Assembly (NCBI GenBank): GCA_018818145.1
Contig: JAHIST010000073.1
Coordinates: 1 to 5,072, forward strand
DNA from: Patescibacteria group bacterium
Lineage (GTDB): Bacteria; Patescibacteriota; Minisyncoccia; Portnoybacterales; GWB1-42-6
Length of the DNA: 5,072 nucleotides
Direction of reading: 5' to 3'
This document shows, in pieces, positions 1 to 5,026 of this stretch (the stretch's first letter is position 1; each line of letters begins with the position of its first letter). The notes under the pieces were generated by a model. The model ran no database searches, was not told where the DNA came from, and saw only the letters and a program-made list of their open reading frames with translations. Position numbers and translations under genes: made by a program.

Positions 1-143
1 CCAAAACCGGTCAAAACGACTTTCTCGCCTTTCTGCAAATTTTTGGTAATGGTGTCTAAAACGGACTCCAGGCATTCTTCGGTCTGTCTTTTGGAACAGC
101 CGCACTTGTTAGCCACGGCTTCAACTAATTGATCTTTGGTCAT
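1..143 (-). CDS. HU-family DNA-binding protein, N-terminal part (truncated by window edge)
   Basis: The minus strand from an ATG at 143-141 reads MTKDQLVEAVANKCGCSKRQ and continues to ...GEKVVLTGFG before leaving the window after 47 residues. This is the N-terminal helical dimerisation half of the HU/IHF family: the MTKxxLvxxvA opening, a segment with the K-x-x-a-x-x-x-v-l-d-t-I pattern, and the G-e-k-V-x-L-x-G-F-G turn that leads into the DNA-binding beta arm. HU proteins are small (about 90 residues) nucleoid proteins that bend DNA as dimers. The arm with its DNA-intercalating proline lies outside the window. Two cysteines (CGC, around residues 14-16) are unusual for HU but not diagnostic. 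No Shine-Dalgarno sequence precedes the ATG (TTTTCAAAAAAATTAT). A 240-bp gap separates it from ymdB, so it probably has its own promoter; a TTGAAC at 189-184 is the best -35 I see, with no convincing -10. The family call is firm, but HU versus IHF-like cannot be settled from this half. Confidence 0.9.
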   Translation of the reverse strand, partial: MTKDQLVEAVANKCGCSKRQTEECLESVLDTITKNLQKGEKVVLTGF

Positions 144-187
144 ATAATTTTTTTGAAAATAGTTAAAAAGAAAGTGGAAAATGGTTC

Positions 188-240
188 AAAAAAATAGAAA
201 ATTGAAATTGGGAATCTTTTATTTTCCTATTTCCAATTTC
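188..240 (-). terminator. Possible weak terminator: AT-rich hairpin plus U-rich tract
   Basis: On the minus strand a stem GAAATTGGAA (240-231) can pair with TCCCAATTTC (213-204), ten pairs including one G-U, across a 17-nt loop. It is followed by the U-rich stretch AATTTTCTATTTTTTT (203-188). The position suits termination of the upstream rny-ymdB transcript before the HU gene. The stem is AT-rich and therefore weak, and the surrounding DNA is built from similar words, so chance pairing is a real possibility. Confidence 0.3.
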
Positions 241-278
241 CTGAACTAATTTCTTATTTCCATTTAACCAATTTCCTG
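233..278. repeat. Short direct repeat in ymdB-HU intergenic region
   Basis: The 11-bp word CCAATTTCCTG occurs exactly at 233-243 and again at 268-278, 35 bp apart, inside DNA rich in related words (ATTTCC, GGAAATTGG on the other strand). It resembles iterated low-complexity intergenic filler rather than a defined operator. The function is unknown. Confidence 0.45.
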
Positions 279-294
279 TCTTTCGACCTTTCCA

Positions 295-339
295 GGCAAT
301 AGAAATCCGGCTGGCGCGCAACGCCAAATTCTATCTGCC
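295..339 (-). other. Compound hairpin downstream of ymdB (candidate structured RNA or short repeat element)
   Basis: The outer arms GGCA-ATAGAA (295-304) and TTCTAT-C-TGCC (329-339) pair over ten bases with a single bulged base at 335. Inside them TGGCG (312-316) and CGCCA (322-326) form a second stem with a 5-nt loop. The 45-nt element is clearly richer in GC than the sequence on both sides. On the minus strand it lies 44 bases after the ymdB stop, in the 3' untranslated region. No U-run follows directly, so it is not a standard intrinsic terminator. A further small hairpin, CCTG...CAGG with a GTC-GAAA-GAC core, overlaps its end (275-296). It could be a 3' processing/stability element or a copy of a dispersed REP-like repeat. 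Confidence 0.45.
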
Positions 340-383
340 GAATTTTCACTACCCGGTTTTCTCTTCTTATTTTAAGCCAAAAA

Positions 384-1199
384 TTAATCCAGCGCAACCA
401 TCTTTCTAATTCTTTCAATATTTTGAGCTAAGCCGGTTTTTTCGTCAAGAGTAATTAAAACTCCATTGACCTCAACCAGCCCTTCCGCCACTTCCATTCT
501 TAATAATCTTTGCGTTAAAAATCTTTTAATCACTGTTTCTTTTTGAACGCCTAAAATTGAATTTTGCGCGCCCACCATGCCAACGTCGGAAATAAACGCC
601 GTGCCTTGCGGCAATATTTTTTCATCGGCTGTCGGCACATGAGTATGAGTTCCCAATATCGCCGAAACTTGGCCGTCCAGATACCAGGCCAGAGCCGCTT
701 TTTCCGAAGTCGCCTCAGCGTGAAAATCAACAATTAGAACATCAACTGTCTCGCTCCCCTGCTGGTTTCCTTTTATTGAATAATCTTCCAGCAACTCGCT
801 CATTTTTTGGAAAGGGTCGTCAAAATCCTGCTTCATAAAAACTCGGCCGATTAAATTTACCAGCAAAATCCGCCGCGCTCCTTTAGTGATAATTTCATAG
901 CCGCGCCCGGGCACGGAACCGGGCCAGTTTAGCGGCCGCAAAACCGGCCTTTTTTTTTCATCCAGCATCTGCGCCCCTTCTTTTAGCGCGAAAACATGGT
1001 CGCCGGTCGTCAGCCATTCAACGCCGCCATCCAGAATTTCTTTTACCGATTTTTCCGTTAAGCCCTGCCCGTGAGCGATATTTTCGCCGTTAGCCAAAAC
1101 TAAATCCGGCGCCAGCTCTTTTTTGAGGTCGGGCAAAATTTTTACCAAGGCCTGCCGGCCGGGCTGGCCGACAATATCACCAAAGAATAAAATTTTCAT
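384..1199 (-). CDS. ymdB: YmdB-type (TIGR00282 family) metallophosphoesterase
   Basis: This 271-residue protein belongs to the YmdB/DR1281 family of calcineurin-like metallophosphoesterases. The Bacillus member hydrolyses cyclic nucleotides in vitro, affects biofilm and motility switching and is reported to bind RNase Y. Motifs in order: GDIVG with D8, NGENIAHGQG with E39/N40, TTGDH at 64-68, DFHAEATSEK with H160, GTHTHVPTAD with H185/H187, and SDVGMVG near 204-210. These correspond to the family's metal and phosphate ligands. The usual Asn of the GNH motif is Asp here (D67). About ten extra residues precede DFHAEATSEK relative to my recollection of the Bacillus protein. The start is ATG 1199-1197, because MKILFFGDIVG matches the family N-terminus; an in-frame ATG at 1220 would add MLHVTCY, which has no family counterpart. 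It lies 63 bp downstream of rny, very probably in the same transcript. There is no Shine-Dalgarno at normal spacing. The true substrate in this organism is unknown. Confidence 0.95.
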   Translation of the reverse strand: MKILFFGDIVGQPGRQALVKILPDLKKELAPDLVLANGENIAHGQGLTEKSVKEILDGGVEWLTTGDHVFALKEGAQMLDEKKRPVLRPLNWPGSVPGRGYEIITKGARRILLVNLIGRVFMKQDFDDPFQKMSELLEDYSIKGNQQGSETVDVLIVDFHAEATSEKAALAWYLDGQVSAILGTHTHVPTADEKILPQGTAFISDVGMVGAQNSILGVQKETVIKRFLTQRLLRMEVAEGLVEVNGVLITLDEKTGLAQNIERIRKMVALD

Positions 1200-1201
1200 A
1201 T

Positions 1202-1222
1202 AACATGTAACATGCAACATCT
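1202..1222. repeat. Three tandem 7-bp units before ymdB
   Basis: On the plus strand AACATGT (1202-1208), AACATGC (1209-1215) and AACATCT (1216-1222) form a 7-bp tandem array with slight decay. On the coding strand this places ATG triplets at 1220, 1213 and 1206, seven bases apart and leading to the true start at 1199. Confidence 0.7.
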
Positions 1223-1248
1223 CTTAATTTTATTATGTGTTACATGTT
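1202..1248 (-). promoter_or_regulatory. 11-bp perfect inverted repeat abutting the ymdB start
   Basis: AACATGTAACA (1202-1212) is the exact reverse complement of TGTTACATGTT (1238-1248), with a 25-nt loop. In the rny-ymdB mRNA the hairpin would end two bases before the ymdB AUG (1199). The loop-side strand contains AAGAG, the only Shine-Dalgarno-like word nearby. It could control ymdB initiation or protect a processing intermediate; the function is inferred only from position. Confidence 0.5.
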
Positions 1249-1262
1249 TTGTGTTTTGTGAA

Positions 1263-2795
1263 TTAACGAGCATATTCCACCGTCCTCATCTCCCGAATCA
1301 CCGTTACCTTTATTTCGCCCGGATAATCAAGTTCCTGCTGAATTTTGTCGGCAATCTGGCGGGCCACTTTTTTGGCCTGCAGATCGTCCATTTTTTCTGG
1401 CTGGACGAAAATTCTTATTTCGCGGCCGGCCTGAATGGCATATGATTTTTCAATCCCCTCAAAAGAATTAGCCACTTTTTCCAGCTCCTCTAATCTTTTC
1501 AGATAAGCTTCCAGCGTATCTTTTCGCGCGCCCGGCCGGGCGCCGGAAATCTGGTCAGCCACCTGCACAACGATTGATTCCACCGACTCATAAGGATGTT
1601 CCTCGTGGTGTGCCTGCATAGTTTTGATTACATCCTCGGAAATGTTGAATTTTTGTAAAATCATTTTGCCGATTTCAACGTGCGAGCCCTGGACTTCATG
1701 AGTAATCGCTTTGCCAATGTCGTGAAGCAAACCGGCTTTTTTGGCCAAAGCCACGTCCGCCCCGATTTCGGCGGCAATCGCCGCGCTCAAATGAGCAACT
1801 TCAACGGAGTGCAATAAAACATTCTGGCCGTAACTGGTTCTGAAACTCAAACGTCCCAAAATTTTTACTAATTTCGGATCCAAGCCGGTAACGCTGGTGT
1901 CGTAAGCAGCCGCCTCGCCGGCCTGCTGAATTTTTTCGGCAATTTCTTCCTTGGCTTTTTCCACCGCATCTTCAATTCTGGCGGGCTGAATTCTACCATC
2001 AGACATTAATTTTTCCAAAGCAATCTTAGCAATCTGGCGCCTAATTGGATCAAACGCCGAAATAACGATAGCGCCAGGGGTATCGTCTACAATTACTTCC
2101 ACCCCGGTCAACTTCTCCAAAGCTTTGATGTTGCGTCCTTCTTTCCCGATAATTCTTCCCTTCAGGTCGTCGGAGGGCAAATTGACGGAACTGGTCGTGA
2201 TTTCTGCCGCCTGGGAGGCGCCGTAGCGCTGCATCGCCAGAACTAAAATATTTTTAGCTCGCTTCTCCAGTTCCTCCTTGCCTTCCTGCTCCAGCTTCTC
2301 AATTTGTTTCAAAAGAAATTCCTGCTGGTCTTTTTCTGTTTGCGCCAGCAGCTCTAACTTTGCCTCCTCCTGCGTCAATTTAGCCACTCTTTCCAATTCC
2401 ACAATTCTTTTTGCCTGCAGCTGTTCCAGCTGCTCTTTGATCTCTTTAACTTTCTTGGCTTTTTCGGTCAGCTCAACATATTTTTTTTCCAAGTCCTGCG
2501 TTTTGTCTTCAAGCGTTTGCTCGCGCCGCTCCAGCCTGTCTTCCATTTTAATGATTTGCTGCTCTCTTTCTTTCTGCTCCCGCTTGGCTTCTTCCTGCAC
2601 CTGAATAGCTTTGTCTTTGGCGCGAATCACCGTATCTTTGGCTTCGCGCTTTGCCTCTTCCATCATTTTTTCCAATTTAGCTTCCGCTGTGCCGAATTGC
2701 TTTTTAGCGATGGTCTGGCGCGCAAAATAACCCAAAACAGAGCCAATCGCCAAAGCGATTACTCCGATTAAAACGAGAACTAAATTTATTTCCAT
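1263..2795 (-). CDS. rny: Ribonuclease Y (membrane-anchored endoribonuclease)
   Basis: This 510-residue protein has the full RNase Y architecture. An N-terminal membrane segment (about residues 4-24, NLVLVLIGVIALAIGSVLGY) is followed by a long Glu/Lys/Gln-rich coiled coil (about 30-185). A KH RNA-binding domain comes next (about 205-265, with GRIIGKEGRNIKALEKLTGV and VDDTPGAIVISAFDPIRR). Then an HD catalytic domain has the metal-binding pair H358/D359 in LLHDIGK, HHEEHP at 396-401 and ADQISGARPG at 413-422, and the protein ends in EYAR. The length matches the usual 510-520. RNase Y starts bulk mRNA decay by internal cleavage at the inner membrane face. I chose ATG 2795 because it gives a typical short N-terminus before the membrane segment; a TTG at 2810 in frame would add MDLSF. 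The gene starts 44 bp after the clpP stop. No strong Shine-Dalgarno lies at normal distance (only GGA), and an 8-bp inverted repeat directly abuts the ATG. ymdB follows. Confidence 0.97.
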   Translation of the reverse strand: MEINLVLVLIGVIALAIGSVLGYFARQTIAKKQFGTAEAKLEKMMEEAKREAKDTVIRAKDKAIQVQEEAKREQKEREQQIIKMEDRLERREQTLEDKTQDLEKKYVELTEKAKKVKEIKEQLEQLQAKRIVELERVAKLTQEEAKLELLAQTEKDQQEFLLKQIEKLEQEGKEELEKRAKNILVLAMQRYGASQAAEITTSSVNLPSDDLKGRIIGKEGRNIKALEKLTGVEVIVDDTPGAIVISAFDPIRRQIAKIALEKLMSDGRIQPARIEDAVEKAKEEIAEKIQQAGEAAAYDTSVTGLDPKLVKILGRLSFRTSYGQNVLLHSVEVAHLSAAIAAEIGADVALAKKAGLLHDIGKAITHEVQGSHVEIGKMILQKFNISEDVIKTMQAHHEEHPYESVESIVVQVADQISGARPGARKDTLEAYLKRLEELEKVANSFEGIEKSYAIQAGREIRIFVQPEKMDDLQAKKVARQIADKIQQELDYPGEIKVTVIREMRTVEYAR

Positions 2796-2834
2796 AAAGC
2801 TAAGGTCCAAACCCCAGCCATTTAAGTTAGCTTT
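2796..2834 (-). promoter_or_regulatory. 8-bp perfect inverted repeat abutting the rny start, with SD-like AAGGAA just upstream
   Basis: AAAGCTAA (2796-2803) and TTAGCTTT (2827-2834) are exact reverse complements separated by 23 nt. On the coding strand the 3' arm touches the rny ATG (2795), while the 5' arm is directly preceded by AAGGAA (2840-2835), the best Shine-Dalgarno-like word in the gap, which overlaps the clpP stop. Folding would bring AAGGAA next to the AUG; alternatively the helix could block ribosome access. A regulatory role is inference. Confidence 0.5.
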
Positions 2835-2839
2835 TTCCT

Positions 2840-3424
2840 TTAGGCGTTTCCTTTGATGATCTTGTCCACCACGCCGAAGGCTCTTGCTTCCTCAGCCGAC
2901 ATGAAAAAGTCGCGGTCCGTGTCTTTTTCAATCCTTTTGATATCCTGCTTGGTATGCTTGGCTAAAATCTGATTCAGCCGATCTTTGACTTTGATGATTT
3001 GGCGAGCCGCAATGTCAATATCCACGGCCTGGCCTTCCGCTCCGCCCATGACCTGGTGCAACAGCACTTCGGAGTTGGGCAAAATATAGCGCTTGCCTGG
3101 CGCTCCTGCGGCCAGCAAAACCGCGCCCATGGAAGCGGCGATACCGATACAAATAGTGGAAACATCCGACTTAACATACTGCATCGTATCATAAATCGCC
3201 AAACCCGAAGTAACCACGCCGCCGGGCGAGTTAATATAAAGCGTAATATCTTTTTTGGGATCCTGCGACTGCAAAAACAAAAATTGCGCGATAACCGCGT
3301 TGGCAACCTGATCGGTTATCGGCCCTCCCAAAAAAACTATTCGTTCTTTAAGAAGCCTGGAATAAATATCGTAGGCTCGCTCGCCATAAGCTGATTTTTC
3401 AATCACCGTCGGAATCAGATTCAT
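2840..3424 (-). CDS. clpP: ATP-dependent Clp protease proteolytic subunit ClpP
   Basis: This 194-residue protein is full length for ClpP, the serine peptidase that forms a two-ring tetradecameric chamber. It degrades proteins unfolded by an AAA+ partner (ClpX, ClpA or ClpC; none is in the window). The N-terminus MNLIPTVIEKSAYGERAYDI begins at the mature-type sequence, so there is no long propeptide. The catalytic triad is S98 in GIAASMGA, H123 in LLHQVMGG and D172 in TDRDFFMS, each at the standard position. The YINSPGG oxyanion-loop motif is at 63-69. One oddity is HQV in place of the near-universal HQP after the catalytic His. The protein ends DKIIKGNA with no long tail. It starts at ATG 3424, preceded by TTTAAACCTAGCCATTT with no Shine-Dalgarno. 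It follows tig by 123 bp, the common tig-clpP neighbourhood, and has its own candidate promoter; rny follows closely and is likely co-transcribed. The identification is secure. Confidence 0.98.
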   Translation of the reverse strand: MNLIPTVIEKSAYGERAYDIYSRLLKERIVFLGGPITDQVANAVIAQFLFLQSQDPKKDITLYINSPGGVVTSGLAIYDTMQYVKSDVSTICIGIAASMGAVLLAAGAPGKRYILPNSEVLLHQVMGGAEGQAVDIDIAARQIIKVKDRLNQILAKHTKQDIKRIEKDTDRDFFMSAEEARAFGVVDKIIKGNA

Positions 3425-3458
3425 AAATGGCTAGGTTTAAACTTAAATTTGATTAATT

Positions 3459-3487
3459 ATTTTGATTAAAACCTGCTGCTTTTGCAA
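3459..3487 (-). promoter_or_regulatory. Candidate sigma70-type promoter for clpP
   Basis: On the minus strand TTGCAA (3487-3482, four of six matches to TTGACA) is followed after exactly 17 bp by CAAAAT (3464-3459, four of six to TATAAT), in a locally AT-rich stretch. Initiation would fall near 3452, giving a leader of about 28 nt before the clpP ATG. AT-rich DNA yields such matches often, so this is tentative. Confidence 0.35.
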
Positions 3488-3511
3488 ACAAGTTTTTTCC
3501 GCGCACTTAAA

Positions 3512-3534
3512 AACAAATGCCCGGGAAAAACCCG
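3512..3534 (-). terminator. Weak terminator-like hairpin after tig
   Basis: Thirteen bases past the tig stop, the minus strand has CGGG-TTTTT-CCCG (3534-3522). It is followed after GGCA by TTTGTTTTT (near 3517-3509). The stem is only four G-C pairs and the U-tract is interrupted and displaced, so any termination would be partial and read-through into clpP is plausible. Confidence 0.25.
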
Positions 3535-3547
3535 TCTGCCCCAAAAA

Positions 3548-4828
3548 CTAACAATTTTCCAGCATTTCAAACACTTTCTCATTCTGCAACCTGCCCTTAG
3601 TATACTCCTTTAGGCGCTCAATGTCAATTTGCTTTTGAAGTGTTTCAATGTCCGGATAATGAGCCGAAATTTTATTTATCTCGCTTTCAATTTCGCTGGC
3701 CGAAACATCAATCTTTTCCTCTCTGGCAATCTGCTGTAAAATCAAAGCCGCCTTGACGCGCTCTTGCGCTTTGGGCCGCCATTCTTTTTTCAGCCCATCC
3801 TGGGTCTTTTTGATGTTTTGCAAATAAACATTAAAATCCAGGCCTATTTGGGCAACGCTGTCTTGCAGCTCCTGCATCATCTTGGCCAGCTCCGCTTCAA
3901 TTAAAATCTGCGGCGCTTCAATTTCGGTTTTTTTGACAATATTTTCCAGCACTTTGGCTCGCCAGGCTTGTTTGGCTTTTTCCTCTTTTTCTTTTATCAA
4001 ACCTTCCTCAATGTTTTTTTTCAAAGCCGCCAGATCGGTGAAGCTGCCCAAAGACTTGGCAAATTCATCGGTCAAATCCGGAATCTGTGCTTCCTGAACC
4101 AAATTCATCTTGGCTTCAAAATCTATCAGTTGTCCGGCTAAATCTTTGCTCTGAAAATCTTCGGGGAAAACCAGGCTGAATTTTTTTTCTTCCTTTTCTT
4201 TCAGGTTTAATAAATTATCTTCAAACCCGGGTGCAAAATGTCCTTCGCCCAAAATTATCGGGTGGTTTTTGCTTTCGCCTCCGCCGATTATTTGGCCGTT
4301 TTTCTTGGCCACAAAATCAACTTCCACCCTGTCCCCTTTTTGGGCGGCGCGATTAACCGTCGCGTATTTAGTGCGCGATTTTTGCAACCATTTTAGCGCA
4401 TCGCCGACTTCTTTTTCTTCAACCTTAATTTCCTTTGGCTTTTTTTCTGATTGAGCGACAGTCCGCCAGTCGCCTAATTTGACCGAGGGCACCACTGCCA
4501 CTTTGGCTTTAAACTCAAAAGGATTGCCGGGCGCTAATTTTAAAACTTGAATCTCCGGCCTACCAAGCGCCTCAATTTTTTTCTCGCTGATTAAATTTAC
4601 GTAAGTTTTGCGCACCGCCATATCCGCTGCCCTTTCCAAAATTTTTCCCTGGCCAACCTGTTGCTCCACCAATTCTTTTGGCGCGTGGCCGGGCCGGAAC
4701 CCGTCAATTTTGGCATCGCGCGACAATTCTTTTGTTGCCTCATTAATAAACTCGCCCCACTCGCTGGGATCAAGCTCAAAATTTATTTCAATTTCGGATT
4801 GAGGAAGATTTTTTAAATCAAACTTCAT
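3548..4828 (-). CDS. tig: Trigger factor (ribosome-associated chaperone / prolyl isomerase)
   Basis: This 426-residue protein is the usual length (E. coli about 432). Trigger factor binds the ribosome near the exit tunnel and shields nascent chains. The N-terminal domain (about 1-115) carries the ribosome-binding signature GFRPGHAPKELV at 43-54, equivalent to the GFRxGxxP loop. An FKBP-type peptidyl-prolyl isomerase domain spans about 160-248 (KGDRVEVDFVAKKNGQIIGG, then ILGEGHFAPGFEDNLLNLK, then FPEDFQSKDLAGQLIDFEAK). The C-terminal helical chaperone arms are about 115-160 and 250-426, very rich in Lys/Glu. It begins at ATG 4828 (MKFDLKNLPQSEIEI), a normal family start, and ends with TAG at 3548. 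The ATG is preceded by CATTTTGATTTTTTT, with no Shine-Dalgarno. A candidate extended -10 promoter lies about 75 bp upstream. clpP downstream is the classic partner, linking nascent-chain folding to proteolysis. Confidence 0.96.
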   Translation of the reverse strand: MKFDLKNLPQSEIEINFELDPSEWGEFINEATKELSRDAKIDGFRPGHAPKELVEQQVGQGKILERAADMAVRKTYVNLISEKKIEALGRPEIQVLKLAPGNPFEFKAKVAVVPSVKLGDWRTVAQSEKKPKEIKVEEKEVGDALKWLQKSRTKYATVNRAAQKGDRVEVDFVAKKNGQIIGGGESKNHPIILGEGHFAPGFEDNLLNLKEKEEKKFSLVFPEDFQSKDLAGQLIDFEAKMNLVQEAQIPDLTDEFAKSLGSFTDLAALKKNIEEGLIKEKEEKAKQAWRAKVLENIVKKTEIEAPQILIEAELAKMMQELQDSVAQIGLDFNVYLQNIKKTQDGLKKEWRPKAQERVKAALILQQIAREEKIDVSASEIESEINKISAHYPDIETLQKQIDIERLKEYTKGRLQNEKVFEMLENC

Positions 4829-4830
4829 AA

Positions 4831-4857
4831 AAAAATCAAAATGTAAAAATCAAAATG
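4831..4857. repeat. Two tandem 14-bp units in the tig leader
   Basis: AAAAATCAAAATG occurs at 4831-4843 and again at 4845-4857, a 14-bp tandem period (only the final base of each unit, T or A, differs). It lies between the candidate promoter and the tig start codon and gives a very U-rich mRNA leader. It may be a replication-slippage product or may serve as an unstructured ribosome-landing leader. Confidence 0.7.
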
Positions 4858-4901
4858 ACAATGCAAAATTTAAAAATTTTATTCATCCACGCATGGCAAA
4901 A

Positions 4902-4910
4902 ATTTTATCA
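4902..4910 (-). promoter_or_regulatory. Candidate extended -10 promoter for tig
   Basis: The minus strand reads TGATAAAAT (4910-4902), a TGn motif plus TAAAAT (five of six matches to TATAAT). No good -35 is present at 16-18 bp, which extended -10 promoters tolerate. Initiation would be near 4895, giving a leader of about 65 nt to the tig ATG. The site lies inside the left arm of the near-palindrome described separately. Confidence 0.4.
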
Positions 4911-4955
4911 GAAAATAAAGTTGAGGCGAGTGTAAAATTTGCGTGTTGTGGTGGG

Positions 4956-4977
4956 GCCCCGACCGTCAGGTCGGGGC
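4956..4977. repeat. Perfect 9-bp GC hairpin with 4-nt loop
   Basis: GCCCCGACC (4956-4964) and GGTCGGGGC (4969-4977) are exact reverse complements around GTCA. No T-run follows on either strand, so it is not a standard intrinsic terminator. It is flanked by direct repeats GTTGTGG at 4945-4951 and 4978-4984. This is the strongest single stem in the window by GC pairing. Confidence 0.85.
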
Positions 4978-5026
4978 GTTGTGGATAGCAAATTTAGCGA
5001 GCCGAAACTTATATTTTCTTAAAATT

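Noticed and set aside
161..189. TTGAAC (189-184) as the -35 of an HU promoter, with TTAACT 17 bp downstream.
   Set aside because: The -10 matches only three of six consensus bases in AT-rich DNA, below what I would report as a promoter.
254..349. Minus-strand open frame from a GTG at 349 (31 codons, MKIRQIEFGVARQPDF...) ending TAA at 254.
   Set aside because: The frame stays open upstream into ymdB out of frame, has no Shine-Dalgarno or ATG, ends in low-complexity filler, and its codons coincide with the hairpin at 295-339. No family is recognisable, so chance is more likely.
1212..1445. Plus-strand ORF of 77 codons across the rny 3' end.
   Set aside because: It lies antisense to the conserved RNase Y C-terminus and has no recognisable domain; it is a shadow frame.
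2278..2771. Plus-strand Ser/Cys/Phe-rich ORFs opposite the RNase Y coiled coil.
   Set aside because: Their odd composition is the reverse complement of Lys/Glu/Gln-rich coiled-coil codons; they are antisense shadows with no support.
2788..2821. Short upstream ORF MAGVWTLALWK from the ATG at 2821, overlapping the rny start.
   Set aside because: It is possible as a leader peptide but only 11 codons, with poor SD spacing (AGGA about 14 nt away); too weak to list as a gene.
2999..3394. Plus-strand 131-codon ORF opposite clpP.
   Set aside because: It is fully antisense to an intact, motif-complete ClpP, with no independent start signal or family resemblance.
3435..3442. GTTTAAAC palindrome upstream of clpP as an operator.
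   Set aside because: An 8-bp palindrome in AT-rich DNA is easily due to chance and it does not extend beyond eight bases or repeat nearby.
4956..4977. GC hairpin as an intrinsic terminator of the upstream gene.
   Set aside because: On both strands the stem is followed by GC- or CA-containing sequence, not a T-run, so it lacks the defining second half of the signal.
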